DNA of 64,000 nt from positions 434,001 through 498,000 of the forward strand of contig NZ_FPBF01000003.1 in the NCBI RefSeq assembly GCF_900116615.1, given 5' to 3'. The notes beneath the pieces were generated by a model. That model did not search any database, was not told the origin of the DNA, and saw only the letters and a program-made list of their open reading frames with translations. Each line of letters opens with the position of its first letter. Position 1 is the first letter of the stretch. Of this stretch, positions 1 to 9,302 are shown piece after piece. The translations under genes were made by a program, and so were the position numbers. This DNA is from Algoriphagus locisalis. GTDB taxonomy: Bacteria; Bacteroidota; Bacteroidia; Cytophagales; Cyclobacteriaceae.

Positions 1-1581
1 GTTGAAAAAGTAGTTTTTGCTTCCAATCTCGAAATTGTTGGAGAATTCAGGTTCATAGGCAAACAGGGGCGGATTGCTCGGATCCGAACCTATCTGGGTT
101 AATCCGCCTGGTCTGAAACCACGGCTGTAGCTACCATAAATTTCATTGGTATTTGCTAACTGATAAGCCAGTGCGAGTTTTGGTGAAATGGCATTGTAAT
201 CCACATTCCCAGTAGTATCAGGCTGTGTCACCATAGGATCGCCCTGTCCAAAATCCAGCTCCTGAGAGACTGTCAACTCCTTTTTCTCATAATCAGATCT
301 CAGGCCAGCTGTCAATTTCAATTTATCAGTTAAGCTATAAGTCGCTTGACCAAAAAAAGCGAAGCCATAACCACTTGCAATATTGGTATTGATCGTGGTG
401 AAGTTGGAGATCGGTGAACCTACCAAAGCAGCATCATCTCCAAAGTAAATACCTTGCTTAGTCGGAGCATCGGATGTGAAGCCAAAGAAACCAACTTGCC
501 AGTTCAATTTCTTTCCCGTATTCGCAGAAGCTAACCTGAATTCCTGAGTCCAAACTGATACTGTATTCCAATCTTTTCCATAGTCATTCACAATAGACAC
601 GCCATCTATAGGCGAGAAATCCCCGTCGATCGGAGTTTTGTAGTATCGATAATTTTTCTGGAAGGCCGTCTGAGAAGAGAAATTGAATTTTGGTCCAGTA
701 TTCTTGATTACCAAAGAGATGTTTTGGCTATCATCCACCATTTCGGTAGTTGCATTTTGATTGACCTCGAAAGGATTCTCGATAGCAGAATCAGGATCTG
801 GAGCTAATGAGAATGGACCATTATTTCTTCCTGAATTGGTTTTTGTATTTAAAATTGCTTCCCATTTTTTTGCAAAAAGATAACTAATATTCGCTGAGAT
901 CAGCGTATTCTTTTGCTTATCAAAATCGCTATCGTCAAAAAGATTGGTATAGAATCCATCTAATTTATCAGACAGATATGAGAATCCAATGTGTAATTTA
1001 TCTGAAAACGCAGATGTTTTTAACCCTACAGCAAATCTGGAAAAACCATAGTTTCCAAAATCTGCCCGAAGAAAGCCAGTAGTTTCATCAGATTTAGGTT
1101 TGGTGATGATATTCATCACTCCTCCCATTGCATTCCTGCCATAAAGCGTCCCTTGTGGACCTCGAAGAACTTCTATTCTTTCCACGTCATTTAGCAGGAA
1201 GAAATAGGTATCCAACCCGAATTGATTCACTCCATCCACATAAGTTGCCACTGCTGGTTCGTAGGAAGTAGTCGTGATACCGCGGATAGAAATCACGTTT
1301 CTGTTATCACCGGGATTGGAAGAATAAAGGTTTGGGATGTAGCCACGCAGATCTTTGGTCTGCCAGAGGTTCATTTCCTCCACTTTCTTATCATCAATAT
1401 TGGTTACGGCAAAAGGCACTTTCTGAAGATCTTCGGTTTCTTTTTGAGCAGTCACCATCACTTCTCCAAGCTGAGTAGTGGGAATGGTATCGTTGGTTTG
1501 GGCTAAAGATAATTGTGAGGCAATTGTTAGTCCAGCAAAAAGAGAAAGCTTCGCCAGCTTTTGGGTATTAAAAATTGACAT
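1..1581 (-). CDS. TonB-dependent outer membrane receptor, 5' part only
   Basis: Reading leftward from an ATG at 1581, an uninterrupted frame of 527 codons runs off the window edge. It begins with a Sec signal peptide (MSIFNTQKLAKLSLFAGLTI, then ASQLSLAQ). A plug domain follows directly, with TonB-box-like GEVMVTAQK, the plug motif VLRGPQGTLYGRNAMGG and IRGITTTSYEPAVATYVDG. The rest is beta-barrel strands rich in aromatic residues. There is no N-terminal CarboxypepD-like domain, so this is a siderophore/cofactor-type receptor and not a SusC protein. It would import a ligand across the outer membrane using TonB energy. The ligand cannot be told from the sequence, and the C-terminal barrel lies outside the window. 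Confidence 0.93.
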   Translation of the reverse strand, partial: MSIFNTQKLAKLSLFAGLTIASQLSLAQTNDTIPTTQLGEVMVTAQKETEDLQKVPFAVTNIDDKKVEEMNLWQTKDLRGYIPNLYSSNPGDNRNVISIRGITTTSYEPAVATYVDGVNQFGLDTYFFLLNDVERIEVLRGPQGTLYGRNAMGGVMNIITKPKSDETTGFLRADFGNYGFSRFAVGLKTSAFSDKLHIGFSYLSDKLDGFYTNLFDDSDFDKQKNTLISANISYLFAKKWEAILNTKTNSGRNNGPFSLAPDPDSAIENPFEVNQNATTEMVDDSQNISLVIKNTGPKFNFSSQTAFQKNYRYYKTPIDGDFSPIDGVSIVNDYGKDWNTVSVWTQEFRLASANTGKKLNWQVGFFGFTSDAPTKQGIYFGDDAALVGSPISNFTTINTNIASGYGFAFFGQATYSLTDKLKLTAGLRSDYEKKELTVSQELDFGQGDPMVTQPDTTGNVDYNAISPKLALAYQLANTNEIYGSYSRGFRPGGLTQIGSDPSNPPLFAYEPEFSNNFEIGSKNYFFN

Positions 1582-1605
1582 ATTGGTTTAGGTACAGTTT
1601 GATGG

Positions 1606-1613
1606 CAAATTTA
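1606..1613 (-). promoter_or_regulatory. Candidate Bacteroidota -7 promoter box (TAAATTTG)
   Basis: On the minus strand the sequence TAAATTTG matches the Bacteroidota -7 consensus TAnnTTTG and lies about 25 bases upstream of the TonB receptor start. A -33 TTTG at the expected spacing is not clear, so this is only a likely promoter half. Confidence 0.4.
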
Positions 1614-1639
1614 AACTTAGAAGAGTAAAAAATTTGCTA

Positions 1640-1770
1640 AAATCTGAATATCCACAACCGGAGGATATGGCTTTAACCCAGTTTTTTGCTGGGCACCGCA
1701 ATTTTTTCTCCACCGCACGTGCCTCTTAGGCCCCACGAACATCACCACGCCCAAAGGACGTGGATTTTTA
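1640..1770. repeat. Cluster of REP-like palindromes
   Basis: Three short hairpins are packed together between the receptor and the SGNH gene: ATATCC/GGATAT at 1648-1668, CCCAG/CTGGG with a T-rich loop at 1677-1693, and CCACG/CGTGG at 1745-1763. Such clusters of dyads in gene gaps are typical of Bacteroidota REP-like elements. A terminator role for either flank is possible but there is no clear T-run after the stems. Confidence 0.5.
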
Positions 1771-1833
1771 AGTTGTATTAAAATTGAGGTTTTTCAATAA
1801 CTAATTATCATGAAAAAAGCCAAGTGTTACAAT

Positions 1834-2769
1834 TTATTCATTCAAATCTAGCGATTTAAGGGAGTCCAAAGTCATTTCTGTAAACATCCGCGATCCCTTA
1901 TCATTTAAATGAATGTCGTCAAAGAATAACTCCTTTTTTCTTAGAAATTGCTCAGTATTCCTAAAATCAAACAAAGGGATTTCATTGTCTTTAGCTATCA
2001 TTTTCATTGTAAGCATAGATTTCGAATCATTATTGAGCGTCTTTTTGTATAATTCTGGTGAAATCACAAAAACTAAATTGATTTTTTCCCTTTTAGCAGA
2101 CTCTATAAAGTCTCTAAAAAGTGTTACCAGAATCGGGTCCAATGCCTTCTCGCTAGGCTTTTTGGGGATTTTAGATTTGAGCACCTTGACCCCACCATAT
2201 AATGGACGGTAACCCAAAAAGTCCCTCTGCGGGAATATGGAATAATTGAGGATATGCAAAAAGGTAGAGTTATATCGAAAGGTGTTAGGTAATAATTTTA
2301 GATCTACAAAACTCGAACCTAAACTAAAAACAGGTTCCAGCTCATTTCTAAAGTCCCAATAATAAGGATTCAAATCCGACAGTCTTTCATAATTTTCTTG
2401 ATCGTATTCCAGCCATTCCTCATCTAGATTTAAAATGATGGTTTTAGGGAAATATCTACTCAATACAATTTTTTGAAGAGCTCTTTGAAACACCAATTTT
2501 TGCCCCTGTACCCCTGCATTGTAAGTACTTTGGCCAAGGACTTTTTCAAATATTTCTGAAACATAATGCCTGTTTGCCCGAGAGCTGCCCATGATCAAAA
2601 TTTCAGAGCTATTTCCATAAATAGTTGTGGTCAAGCGAGCGAACTTTCCGGACTTTTGGGAAAAGTAGAGTTGCTTCATACCTAAGCCTATGGAAAAATC
2701 CAACTGGACAACAAGAACAGTGAAAAGCAGTCCAAATTTGAAGGTTTTTAGTATGTCGGATTTTTCCAT
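1834..2769 (-). CDS. SGNH/GDSL-hydrolase-like protein paired with an MBOAT acyltransferase
   Basis: The 311-residue product has one N-terminal membrane segment (about residues 11-30) and then an SGNH-like fold outside the cytoplasm. The nucleophile block reads ILIMGSSRANRHYV (Ser at 62-63), and the C-terminal Asp/His block reads FFDDIHLNDKGSRMF (Asp 285, His 287). It starts three bases after the stop of the MBOAT gene, so the two are almost certainly cotranscribed. In AlgI/AlgJ/AlgX-like and DltB/DltD-like systems the MBOAT passes an acyl group through the membrane and an SGNH protein transfers it to a polysaccharide or other envelope acceptor. The acceptor here is unknown. Confidence 0.75.
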   Translation of the reverse strand: MEKSDILKTFKFGLLFTVLVVQLDFSIGLGMKQLYFSQKSGKFARLTTTIYGNSSEILIMGSSRANRHYVSEIFEKVLGQSTYNAGVQGQKLVFQRALQKIVLSRYFPKTIILNLDEEWLEYDQENYERLSDLNPYYWDFRNELEPVFSLGSSFVDLKLLPNTFRYNSTFLHILNYSIFPQRDFLGYRPLYGGVKVLKSKIPKKPSEKALDPILVTLFRDFIESAKREKINLVFVISPELYKKTLNNDSKSMLTMKMIAKDNEIPLFDFRNTEQFLRKKELFFDDIHLNDKGSRMFTEMTLDSLKSLDLNE

Positions 2770-2772
2770 TTC

Positions 2773-4182
2773 TTAAAATTGGAAATAAATAAATTGACCG
2801 GAATTAAAAATCCCCAAAGATAAAATGGCAATAACAATTAAACCATAATAGAGCATGGACTGCCATTTTTGATTCATTGGCCAAAGCAAAATTTTACTTT
2901 TGAAAATCTCCTTGTTCCCTTCAATGAGGAGCAAAATAAATATAGCCATCCCTGCGTAAATCGGCGCTACAAAGTCAGCATCTGTTGGAAGAAATAATTT
3001 GCCAGGATTTGTGAAAATAGTGTGAACAATCAAAAATGCATCCGACAAATTATTTGCTCTGAAGAAAATCCAAGAAAAATTAATAAGAATAAAGGTGGAA
3101 AGAATTCCAAGAAACCGATTTTTAGAAGGCTTGACTACAGCAGCTTCAAAAATCAAATAAAAGCCATTGAGCGCTCCCCAAACAACAAAAGTCCAGTTTG
3201 CGCCATGCCATAATCCACTCAGAAGAAACGTAAAAAAGAGATTGGTAAGCCATTTAATTTTTGATATCCTATTTCCACCAAGAGGAATGTAAACATAATC
3301 TCTAAACCAGCTAGATAGCGAGATGTGCCATCTCTTCCAAAATTCCCCAACTGACCGCGCAAAGTAAGGACGATTGAAATTTTGCATCAAGTCAAATCCA
3401 AACCATCGGGCAGTACCGATTGCAATCAAAGAATAGCCTGCAAAATCCCCATAAATCTGAAAAGCAAACATTAAGGTAGCCGCCACAAAAGTGATTCCTT
3501 GATGATTTGGCACATGATTATAAACAGCATTGACATATATCGCCGCCCTGTCTGCAACCACCAACTTCATGAAAAAGCCCATAATTATCAACTTCAACCC
3601 ACTAGCCATAAGCTGGTAGGTAAGCTTCCTAGGTGTGTAAAATTGTGGTAAAAGATGTGAAGCCCTCTCGATTGGCCCCGCCACTAATTGTGGAAAAAAA
3701 CTAACAAAGGAGCTAAATGCAATAAAATCAGATGTTGGCTGCAATTTCCTTTTATAGACATCGATGGAATAGCTAAGTGTCTGAAATGTATAAAAACTAA
3801 TTCCAACCGGTAAAATCACTTGTAAGGAAGTCCCTTGAAAAGCCATTCCCATCAAGGTAAAGGCATCAGCGAAACTGTCTACGAAAAAATTGTAGTATTT
3901 GAAAAAACCAAGAAAACCGAGGTTTACACTTAAACTTATCCACAAAAGCAGTTTTCTCCTGCCTACTCTAAGCTCTTTAGAAAGTCCACGGCCTACAAAA
4001 AAGTCAACAAGGGTGCTAAATAAGATTAGAAAGAGAAACCTCCAATCCCACCAACCATAGAAAACATAGCTTGCTACTAAAATCAAAATGTTTTGGAGCC
4101 AGACTTTTTTCGCAGGAATGAGCCAATAAACCAAGAATACCAGCGGAAGAAAAATGAGAAAATCAATGGAATTAAATAACAT
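2773..4182 (-). CDS. MBOAT family O-acyltransferase (AlgI/DltB-like)
   Basis: A 469-residue polytopic membrane protein with about ten hydrophobic segments. The MBOAT signature is plain: the FGFDLMQNFNRPYFARSVGE and FWKRWHISLSSWFRDYVYIP blocks, followed by LSGLWHGANWTFVVWG with the invariant catalytic His near residue 325. Length and motif order match AlgI-type enzymes that move an acetyl or other acyl group from a cytoplasmic donor across the inner membrane. The adjacent SGNH gene is the expected partner. No polysaccharide synthase is next to it in the window, so the modified molecule (exopolysaccharide, LPS O-chain or other) is unknown. Confidence 0.93.
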   Translation of the reverse strand: MLFNSIDFLIFLPLVFLVYWLIPAKKVWLQNILILVASYVFYGWWDWRFLFLILFSTLVDFFVGRGLSKELRVGRRKLLLWISLSVNLGFLGFFKYYNFFVDSFADAFTLMGMAFQGTSLQVILPVGISFYTFQTLSYSIDVYKRKLQPTSDFIAFSSFVSFFPQLVAGPIERASHLLPQFYTPRKLTYQLMASGLKLIIMGFFMKLVVADRAAIYVNAVYNHVPNHQGITFVAATLMFAFQIYGDFAGYSLIAIGTARWFGFDLMQNFNRPYFARSVGEFWKRWHISLSSWFRDYVYIPLGGNRISKIKWLTNLFFTFLLSGLWHGANWTFVVWGALNGFYLIFEAAVVKPSKNRFLGILSTFILINFSWIFFRANNLSDAFLIVHTIFTNPGKLFLPTDADFVAPIYAGMAIFILLLIEGNKEIFKSKILLWPMNQKWQSMLYYGLIVIAILSLGIFNSGQFIYFQF

Positions 4183-4284
4183 ACTTTAATTTTGAAGCTG
4201 CTGGCTATGGGCTTGTAAAAATCGAATCTATGAAGGAAGCCACAAATTAATAACTAATTATCCTCGAAAAAAAAGAACGTATGA

Positions 4285-4434
4285 TTCGATTTGTATAACC
4301 CTTTGTTTGCTTATTGTATTTTTTGCAGAGATGTAATAGCCAATTTTACGATTGACAATGTGAACTTCAAAAGCTATGATAATTTGATCAGCGTTGGTAT
4401 ACCCATAAAATTTGGTCAATTTCAAAGCGCATAA
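4285..4434 (+). pseudogene. Relic of an outer-membrane beta-barrel protein C-terminus
   Basis: A frame without a start codon is open from 4285 to a TAA at 4432-4434. Its last part reads VNFKSYDNLISVGIPIKFGQ, which has the alternating polar/hydrophobic pattern of a final beta-barrel strand in Bacteroidota outer-membrane proteins. Nothing upstream in any frame continues it, and a stop lies at 4282-4284. It is probably the tail left after most of a porin-like gene was deleted. The region is short, so chance similarity is possible. Confidence 0.35.
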
Positions 4435-4501
4435 TGAGTTTGAATGCTGAGAAACAACATCGCTTTTGTCTCAGCATCTTTTCCTACACCTCTGTTTTAG
4501 A

Positions 4502-5260
4502 ATGGTTACTATAGAATACCTACCCATCATCTTTTTCATTATCGCTTTGTTTTATAGTTCTGTCGGGTTTGGCGGCGGGTCGAGCTATTTGGCTATTATG
4601 AGCCTTTTTTTGACAGATTTCTATGAGATTAGATCTACTGCACTTATTCTAAATATTTGTGTAGTGACAATTGGCACTTTGATTTATATCAGAAACAAAG
4701 TATTTGATTTTAAATTATTCTGGCCTTTTCTGATTTCCAGTATTCCCTTGGCCTATTTCGGAGCTCAATTGAGGCTTTCTCAGCAGGTTTTCTTTCTGAT
4801 TCTAGGGGCTTCTCTTATACTCTCTGGGGCAGCAATGATGCTTCGGTATATCCAGGCTAAACTGGTTTCCCACGAGTTTACATTACTAAAAAAGCTTGGG
4901 TTGGGCGGAAGTGTGGGATTACTAGCTGGTGTGTCTGGAATCGGAGGGGGAATTTTCTTAAGCCCAACGCTGAACCTACTCAACTGGGCAAATCCAAGAA
5001 CAGTCGCTGCCTTAGCTTCTATATTTATCTTGGTCAATTCTATCTCGGGACTAATCGGATTGACAGTTGCCGGTACCTTTCAATTAGATCCTGACTTGCT
5101 CTGGAAACTAGTTTTAGCAGTAGTTCTGGGAGGCAGTATAGGATCTTATCTGTCCAATAAAAAGTTTAACCTAAGAATACTGGGTGGTCTGACTGCGGTT
5201 TTGGTGATCTATGTGGGTTTGAGGCTGGTTTTGATGCATGGTTTTGGAATTACTATTTAA
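4502..5260 (+). CDS. TauE/SafE family anion exporter (sulfite exporter family)
   Basis: A 252-residue membrane protein with seven to eight hydrophobic segments and the internal two-fold repeat of the TauE/SafE family: VGFGGGSSYLAIMSL near the N-terminus and GLLAGVSGIGGGIFLSPTLN in the middle. Members export or import small organosulfur or other anions; the substrate cannot be assigned from sequence. The ATG at 4502 is chosen over an in-frame TTG at 4466 because the family starts right at the first membrane helix (VTIEYLPIIFFIIALFY). It stands alone, divergent from the MBOAT gene, and is convergent with the DinB-like gene. Confidence 0.88.
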   Translation: MVTIEYLPIIFFIIALFYSSVGFGGGSSYLAIMSLFLTDFYEIRSTALILNICVVTIGTLIYIRNKVFDFKLFWPFLISSIPLAYFGAQLRLSQQVFFLILGASLILSGAAMMLRYIQAKLVSHEFTLLKKLGLGGSVGLLAGVSGIGGGIFLSPTLNLLNWANPRTVAALASIFILVNSISGLIGLTVAGTFQLDPDLLWKLVLAVVLGGSIGSYLSNKKFNLRILGGLTAVLVIYVGLRLVLMHGFGITI

Positions 5261-5431
5261 TCGATTGTTTTCAACAGAAAACATATTTGAGTTTTGCTTT
5301 ATGGGGAAAACAAGATATGGATAAACGCAATTCTACCAGTAGCCAAATGTCATCAAGCTTCACCTCGGCTTCGCTTGGTGTCTATACGGGAAAGTAAGTT
5401 TCTTTTGAAAATAGAATCGATCCTGACTATG

Positions 5432-5929
5432 TCAATTATTGCTTGATTCCAAGCTTTTGACATAGTCAATTGTCGATTTAGCAACCCCAAAACTTGCTGG
5501 TAGGGAAATATATGCAAGTGAATTGCAAGCAATTTTTATTATAGCCTGATGATGGATGCAATGCTCCAGGTTGTACCAAAGTTCTCGAAAATAGCTACTT
5601 CGTATTGTTTCAAAATCTGACCCAGCGGACATTTTTAGCAGGATTTCTTTGTCAGGACATTGGATAGATGACTGGATTCCCTTGATTTTGGCTATCGCTT
5701 GATTCACATCAGTTTCCAACATTTTATCCCGCTTTCTATCATCATAGCAAACAATCCCAAACTCATATTGAGTCAAAAGACATTCGTACAATTCCAAAAT
5801 ATGGCGTATATGCTGACCTATACTGGAAGTCTTCAATACGGGAGAAAATTCAGCAAAATCCTCCAATTTCAATTGAATCAAAAAATCTGATAACTCTTCT
5901 AAAACTTCCGAATTCAACTTTACTACCAT
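5432..5929 (-). CDS. DinB/YfiT-like metal-binding four-helix protein
   Basis: 165 residues, all helical, with the DinB-superfamily histidines: IGQHIRHILELYE in the second helix region and a C-terminal NLEHCIHHQAIIK. In this superfamily three His residues from separate helices bind a divalent metal, and members include thiol-dependent transferases of unknown substrate. No signal peptide, so it should be cytoplasmic. It follows the ATP-grasp gene by about 60 bases on the same strand and might be in that operon. The precise reaction is unknown. Confidence 0.75.
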   Translation of the reverse strand: MVVKLNSEVLEELSDFLIQLKLEDFAEFSPVLKTSSIGQHIRHILELYECLLTQYEFGIVCYDDRKRDKMLETDVNQAIAKIKGIQSSIQCPDKEILLKMSAGSDFETIRSSYFRELWYNLEHCIHHQAIIKIACNSLAYISLPASFGVAKSTIDYVKSLESSNN

Positions 5930-5988
5930 AGTATCTATTTATTGCATCTAAAAATGAACTATTAAACTATTGAATTTTATTTAGAAAG

Positions 5989-7053
5989 TCACTTTTTCAT
6001 ATACTCCCTGAGACTTCTCAGTGTATCGCGCTTTTTGAATTGACTTCTGTTTCCAGCTAGATTTAACTTTGACATCCTTGCCATAGTCCGAAAATATGAA
6101 CTGATCGTCCTCAACCCTGCCCTATAATTTTTCTCGGGCGAGTACATGTGAATAGGTTCAGCATTTGCGCCGTTTACTTCGAGAATGATAAGTTTATCTG
6201 GATCTGAAAGATCTATCAAGTCATCCACTTTTACATCCAGCCTTCCATAGTTGATCCCTTTCACAGTCTCAAAAACCTTTTCAAAAGCTGAAATCATTTC
6301 TGGTGATATATATTCGCTGTAATCAAGGAAAACGGCTCCTTTGCAATGATTTCCCATCTCGCTCAACTTAACTAGTTGGCCAAGGAAAGGAATTGAATCA
6401 GGGTCAGCAACTCGAATCAGATGCTGATATCGGCTTGCTCTGGGATGATTTTGGATCAATTCGGACAGACTAGAGACCCCATCACCAACAATCTGAAGAG
6501 ATATCTTTCGTGTAAGTGAAGGAATCTTCAACTCACCACTCACAGGATGCTTGAAGAAAAACACCCCGTATTCCTGAGCTTTCTCTATAAAATCCTGTAT
6601 CAAATAAGAATCCTTCGGCTGCTCTTTTAGGTAGAATTCAAGTTCATTAGGATGGTAGATCAGCCTTACTCCTTTTCCACGCTCACCCACATCCGGCTTT
6701 ATGATAAAAGGGAACTGTATGCCTTGTCCGTTGACCTTTTCCCAGATGAAATCGAGCTTGTCCTCAGAATGAATCAAACAAGTGTTGGGTAGATTCTCAT
6801 TTGGAAAGTGGTTTTGCGCAGCAAATTTGGAATAATTGTACAAACCACCATTTTCTAAAGCGGGATTGGCTGCGGCAAAGAAATTAGCTTTTCGAAGTCG
6901 AATAGCCCAGGAAACTCCAAGTACAAACATTGGGATATGAAACCACCAAGCATGTCCAAACTCAAACGAGTTGAACATCCTCGTGGGATCAGGCATTTTT
7001 TCCCAATTATTAGTTGATGCTGTTGGTGAATCAAGTTGTATTCCCTCTACCAT
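5989..7053 (-). CDS. ATP-grasp domain protein, unknown ligase
   Basis: 354 residues. The N-terminal third (EFGHAWWFHIPMF, ANFFAAANPALENGG) is specific to this subgroup. The ATP-grasp fold follows: nucleotide-binding lysine block FPFIIKPDVGERGKGVRLI, the acidic hinge SYLIQDFIEKAQEYGVF, and the metal-binding end GRLDVKVDD followed by LIILEVNGANAEPIHMY. The Glu and Asn of LEVNGANAE are the expected magnesium ligands. It resembles D-Ala-D-Ala ligase or RimK-type carboxylate-amine ligases, but the substrate is unknown. It starts 16 bases after the YHS-domain gene on the same strand, implying an operon. Confidence 0.8.
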   Translation of the reverse strand: MVEGIQLDSPTASTNNWEKMPDPTRMFNSFEFGHAWWFHIPMFVLGVSWAIRLRKANFFAAANPALENGGLYNYSKFAAQNHFPNENLPNTCLIHSEDKLDFIWEKVNGQGIQFPFIIKPDVGERGKGVRLIYHPNELEFYLKEQPKDSYLIQDFIEKAQEYGVFFFKHPVSGELKIPSLTRKISLQIVGDGVSSLSELIQNHPRASRYQHLIRVADPDSIPFLGQLVKLSEMGNHCKGAVFLDYSEYISPEMISAFEKVFETVKGINYGRLDVKVDDLIDLSDPDKLIILEVNGANAEPIHMYSPEKNYRAGLRTISSYFRTMARMSKLNLAGNRSQFKKRDTLRSLREYMKK

Positions 7054-7069
7054 TAGAATTCGTTATCAA

Positions 7070-7522
7070 TCACTTATCTTTTTTGACCGTCGGCCAGTTT
7101 TTGTCAGCCTTTTTGATCATTTCAGCCCGATCTGCAGTCCAGTCTGTCTGCACTTTCTTGTTGTAATTCAGATACAATTTATCATCCACAATCGTCCAGG
7201 CATCTGGAGATATTGGCGCTTTGTAGCCTCCTGCTAATCCAAAAGCGCAATAACCACCATACTGAGGCATGTATTTGGAAGGATTGGCTTTGAACAATTC
7301 CAGGTTTTCCTTTGATGAAAAATACCAATTTGCTCCATTTTGAGTAAACTTAAATTCATCCTTGCCCAACACTGGTTTGGAATCCGTGAAATAAGCAACA
7401 GGGTCATAGCCTTTGATTGCTTTGTCATTTTGGGAAAACACCTCAGCTTTTTGGGCATAAGACACAGAAATCAGCGTCATCAAAACAAAAATGAGACTCG
7501 CTTTTATGAAGTAATTATTCAT
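7070..7522 (-). CDS. Secreted YHS domain protein
   Basis: 150 residues with a cleavable Sec signal peptide (hydrophobic residues about 8-22, ending SVSYAQ). The mature part carries a YHS-type domain: IKGYDPVAYFTDSKPVLGK, ANWYFSSKENLELFKANPSK and YGGYCAFGLAGGYK. YHS domains are small zinc-ribbon-like folds found alone or attached to metal transporters, and are thought to bind metals. The C-terminus is Lys-rich. It heads a probable two-gene unit with the ATP-grasp protein. The role of the exported form is unknown. Confidence 0.85.
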   Translation of the reverse strand: MNNYFIKASLIFVLMTLISVSYAQKAEVFSQNDKAIKGYDPVAYFTDSKPVLGKDEFKFTQNGANWYFSSKENLELFKANPSKYMPQYGGYCAFGLAGGYKAPISPDAWTIVDDKLYLNYNKKVQTDWTADRAEMIKKADKNWPTVKKDK

Positions 7523-7679
7523 AGTAAAATTTGTTTAAGGTTAAGCTGCTCATGAATTAACAGCTTTAATTTAAACTCAAAGCAATTTCTTTAGGCTGGA
7601 TTTTAGTGTCGCAGTCTAGACAATTTGGAAAAAAAACTTTTCAAATGGCAACCACTTCTCAAAAAATGAAAATCTATTC

Positions 7680-9302
7680 TTACTTCAACAGTTTAGGCTC
7701 CAACCAAATCAGGATCAAAATCAACAAAAACATACCAAACCAAATCCATGCTGAAACCTTCTTTTGGGAAATATAGCCTTTCTCAACTGAACCCAAGTTC
7801 GAATGCATTTTTAAGAAATCAGCCCTCAACTTGGCAGCTTTCAAACTAGCCCATTCATCACCTGAGTAACTGTAAAACTCCAAACTATCCCCTACTGAAA
7901 TCCATCCTGAATCCAGACTGATAAAGCTTCCATACTTGGAAAAAGGATTGACCAGTGACTGCTGAAGAAAAACTGAATCAGATTCAACTCTTATAAAATC
8001 CTTCTCAAACTCTACTTGATTTGCCTCAATAAGAGTTTGCAAACCTTCAAATACCGGTTGAGTCATAGAAACAGCACTCGACTCTTGAGGCTTCAGCTCT
8101 CCCAGTATTTTCTCCCAAACAGCCTGAAACCTCACACTATCTCCGGACAGTTTGAGTGGAAAGGTCTTTCCCAAAAGACTAAGTCCGATCTTTGAGTTTC
8201 CTATATTCTGGATTGCGACTGAATTTTCAAAAAGACGCTTTTGGGCTAGTTGAGCTTCAAACTCAAAAGGAGAAGCTTCCAAATCTCCTTCTATCGCCCT
8301 ACTCTCTTCACTGCTGATCCGATTTATGGAAAAGTTGGTTCCAAAGGCTTTATTGATAGCTGCCACATCATTAGATGCATCACTTCCATTCATTACCAAA
8401 ACTGATGCTCCCTTTTCAATTGCCTCCTGGGTTGATCTCTTAGAAAGTTGGGCTGGATCGATAATAAGAAACTGCAGGGAATCAGATTCTGCATCGCCTG
8501 AACGAATGACAGCATTCTTTGAAATCCCGATTTGCTCGCACACCTGCTCCCCTGAATTGATCAAATACTGAGTCAAATTCCTGATTTCAGCATCTGGAAA
8601 TGAAAACTGAAGGCTGTACTGAATAGACTTTGATGCATGAACAAAGAAGTTCACAGAGCCTACCAGACTATCGTTGACGAGCAGTTTGATTTCATTTCTA
8701 CCCAAGACTTTTGCTGGAAACTCAAGATTAAATGTACTCTCATTAGGATCAGTGACCGCTTCAGCCAAGATTTCTCCTACCTGAGAGAGAGAGATTTTCA
8801 AGGAATCTTTTGCGGCTATTCTCCCATTTACATGCTGCATTTCCCCTTCTCTTAGTATTCCTTTCCATTCGAGAAAAGAAATTGAACCAGATTCAAAATC
8901 GTTGATCCAGAGGATTTCCTTATTTCCGATTTTCAGAAGTTCAGTTTGCGAAAAGTCCGAACCTAGTAAGAAAACAGGGTTTCCATCTCCTTGAAACTTC
9001 GAAAGCTCAACTACATTCTTGACCTTCAAACTATCCTTCCAAATGCGTATTTCATCTTTGGAATAGGCTGGAGAGTACACTAAAACTGCTTCTTCCGCAC
9101 TATCGGAAGACCAATAGGGTTGGAATACATAAGCAATCAGTAGAAGTCCAAACAGGACATTCAAGGCACTTTTAATCGCTTTTCTTGACCTAGGCAGATC
9201 TGTCTTGACGATCCAGAAAAGCTGAAAAGCTAAGATCACAACAATTGCCAAGGCAAACAGCCAAGCCCAAGTCCAGGATATCAAAGGTTCGAATTGAATC
9301 AT
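7680..9302 (-). CDS. Membrane-anchored protein ending the MoxR/BatA operon, unknown function
   Basis: 540 residues from the ATG at 9302, whose ATGA overlaps the stop of the preceding gene; a start five codons earlier at 9317 is possible but less tidy. Two N-terminal membrane helices (about residues 11-32 and 42-62) are followed by a large extracytoplasmic region and one C-terminal helix (ISQKKVSAWIWFGMFLLILI). The middle part (LQFLIIDPAQLSK, GASVLVMNGSDAS) resembles the glutamine-amidotransferase-like domain seen in such operons but shows no convincing catalytic Cys-His-Glu set. It is the last of eight leftward genes and may interact with the DUF4175-like and BatA-domain proteins in the envelope. 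Confidence 0.8.
   Translation of the reverse strand: MIQFEPLISWTWAWLFALAIVVILAFQLFWIVKTDLPRSRKAIKSALNVLFGLLLIAYVFQPYWSSDSAEEAVLVYSPAYSKDEIRIWKDSLKVKNVVELSKFQGDGNPVFLLGSDFSQTELLKIGNKEILWINDFESGSISFLEWKGILREGEMQHVNGRIAAKDSLKISLSQVGEILAEAVTDPNESTFNLEFPAKVLGRNEIKLLVNDSLVGSVNFFVHASKSIQYSLQFSFPDAEIRNLTQYLINSGEQVCEQIGISKNAVIRSGDAESDSLQFLIIDPAQLSKRSTQEAIEKGASVLVMNGSDASNDVAAINKAFGTNFSINRISSEESRAIEGDLEASPFEFEAQLAQKRLFENSVAIQNIGNSKIGLSLLGKTFPLKLSGDSVRFQAVWEKILGELKPQESSAVSMTQPVFEGLQTLIEANQVEFEKDFIRVESDSVFLQQSLVNPFSKYGSFISLDSGWISVGDSLEFYSYSGDEWASLKAAKLRADFLKMHSNLGSVEKGYISQKKVSAWIWFGMFLLILILIWLEPKLLK

Noticed and set aside
1222..1506. 94-residue open frame on the plus strand
   Set aside because: It is antisense to the TonB receptor gene, which has clear family motifs in the other strand.
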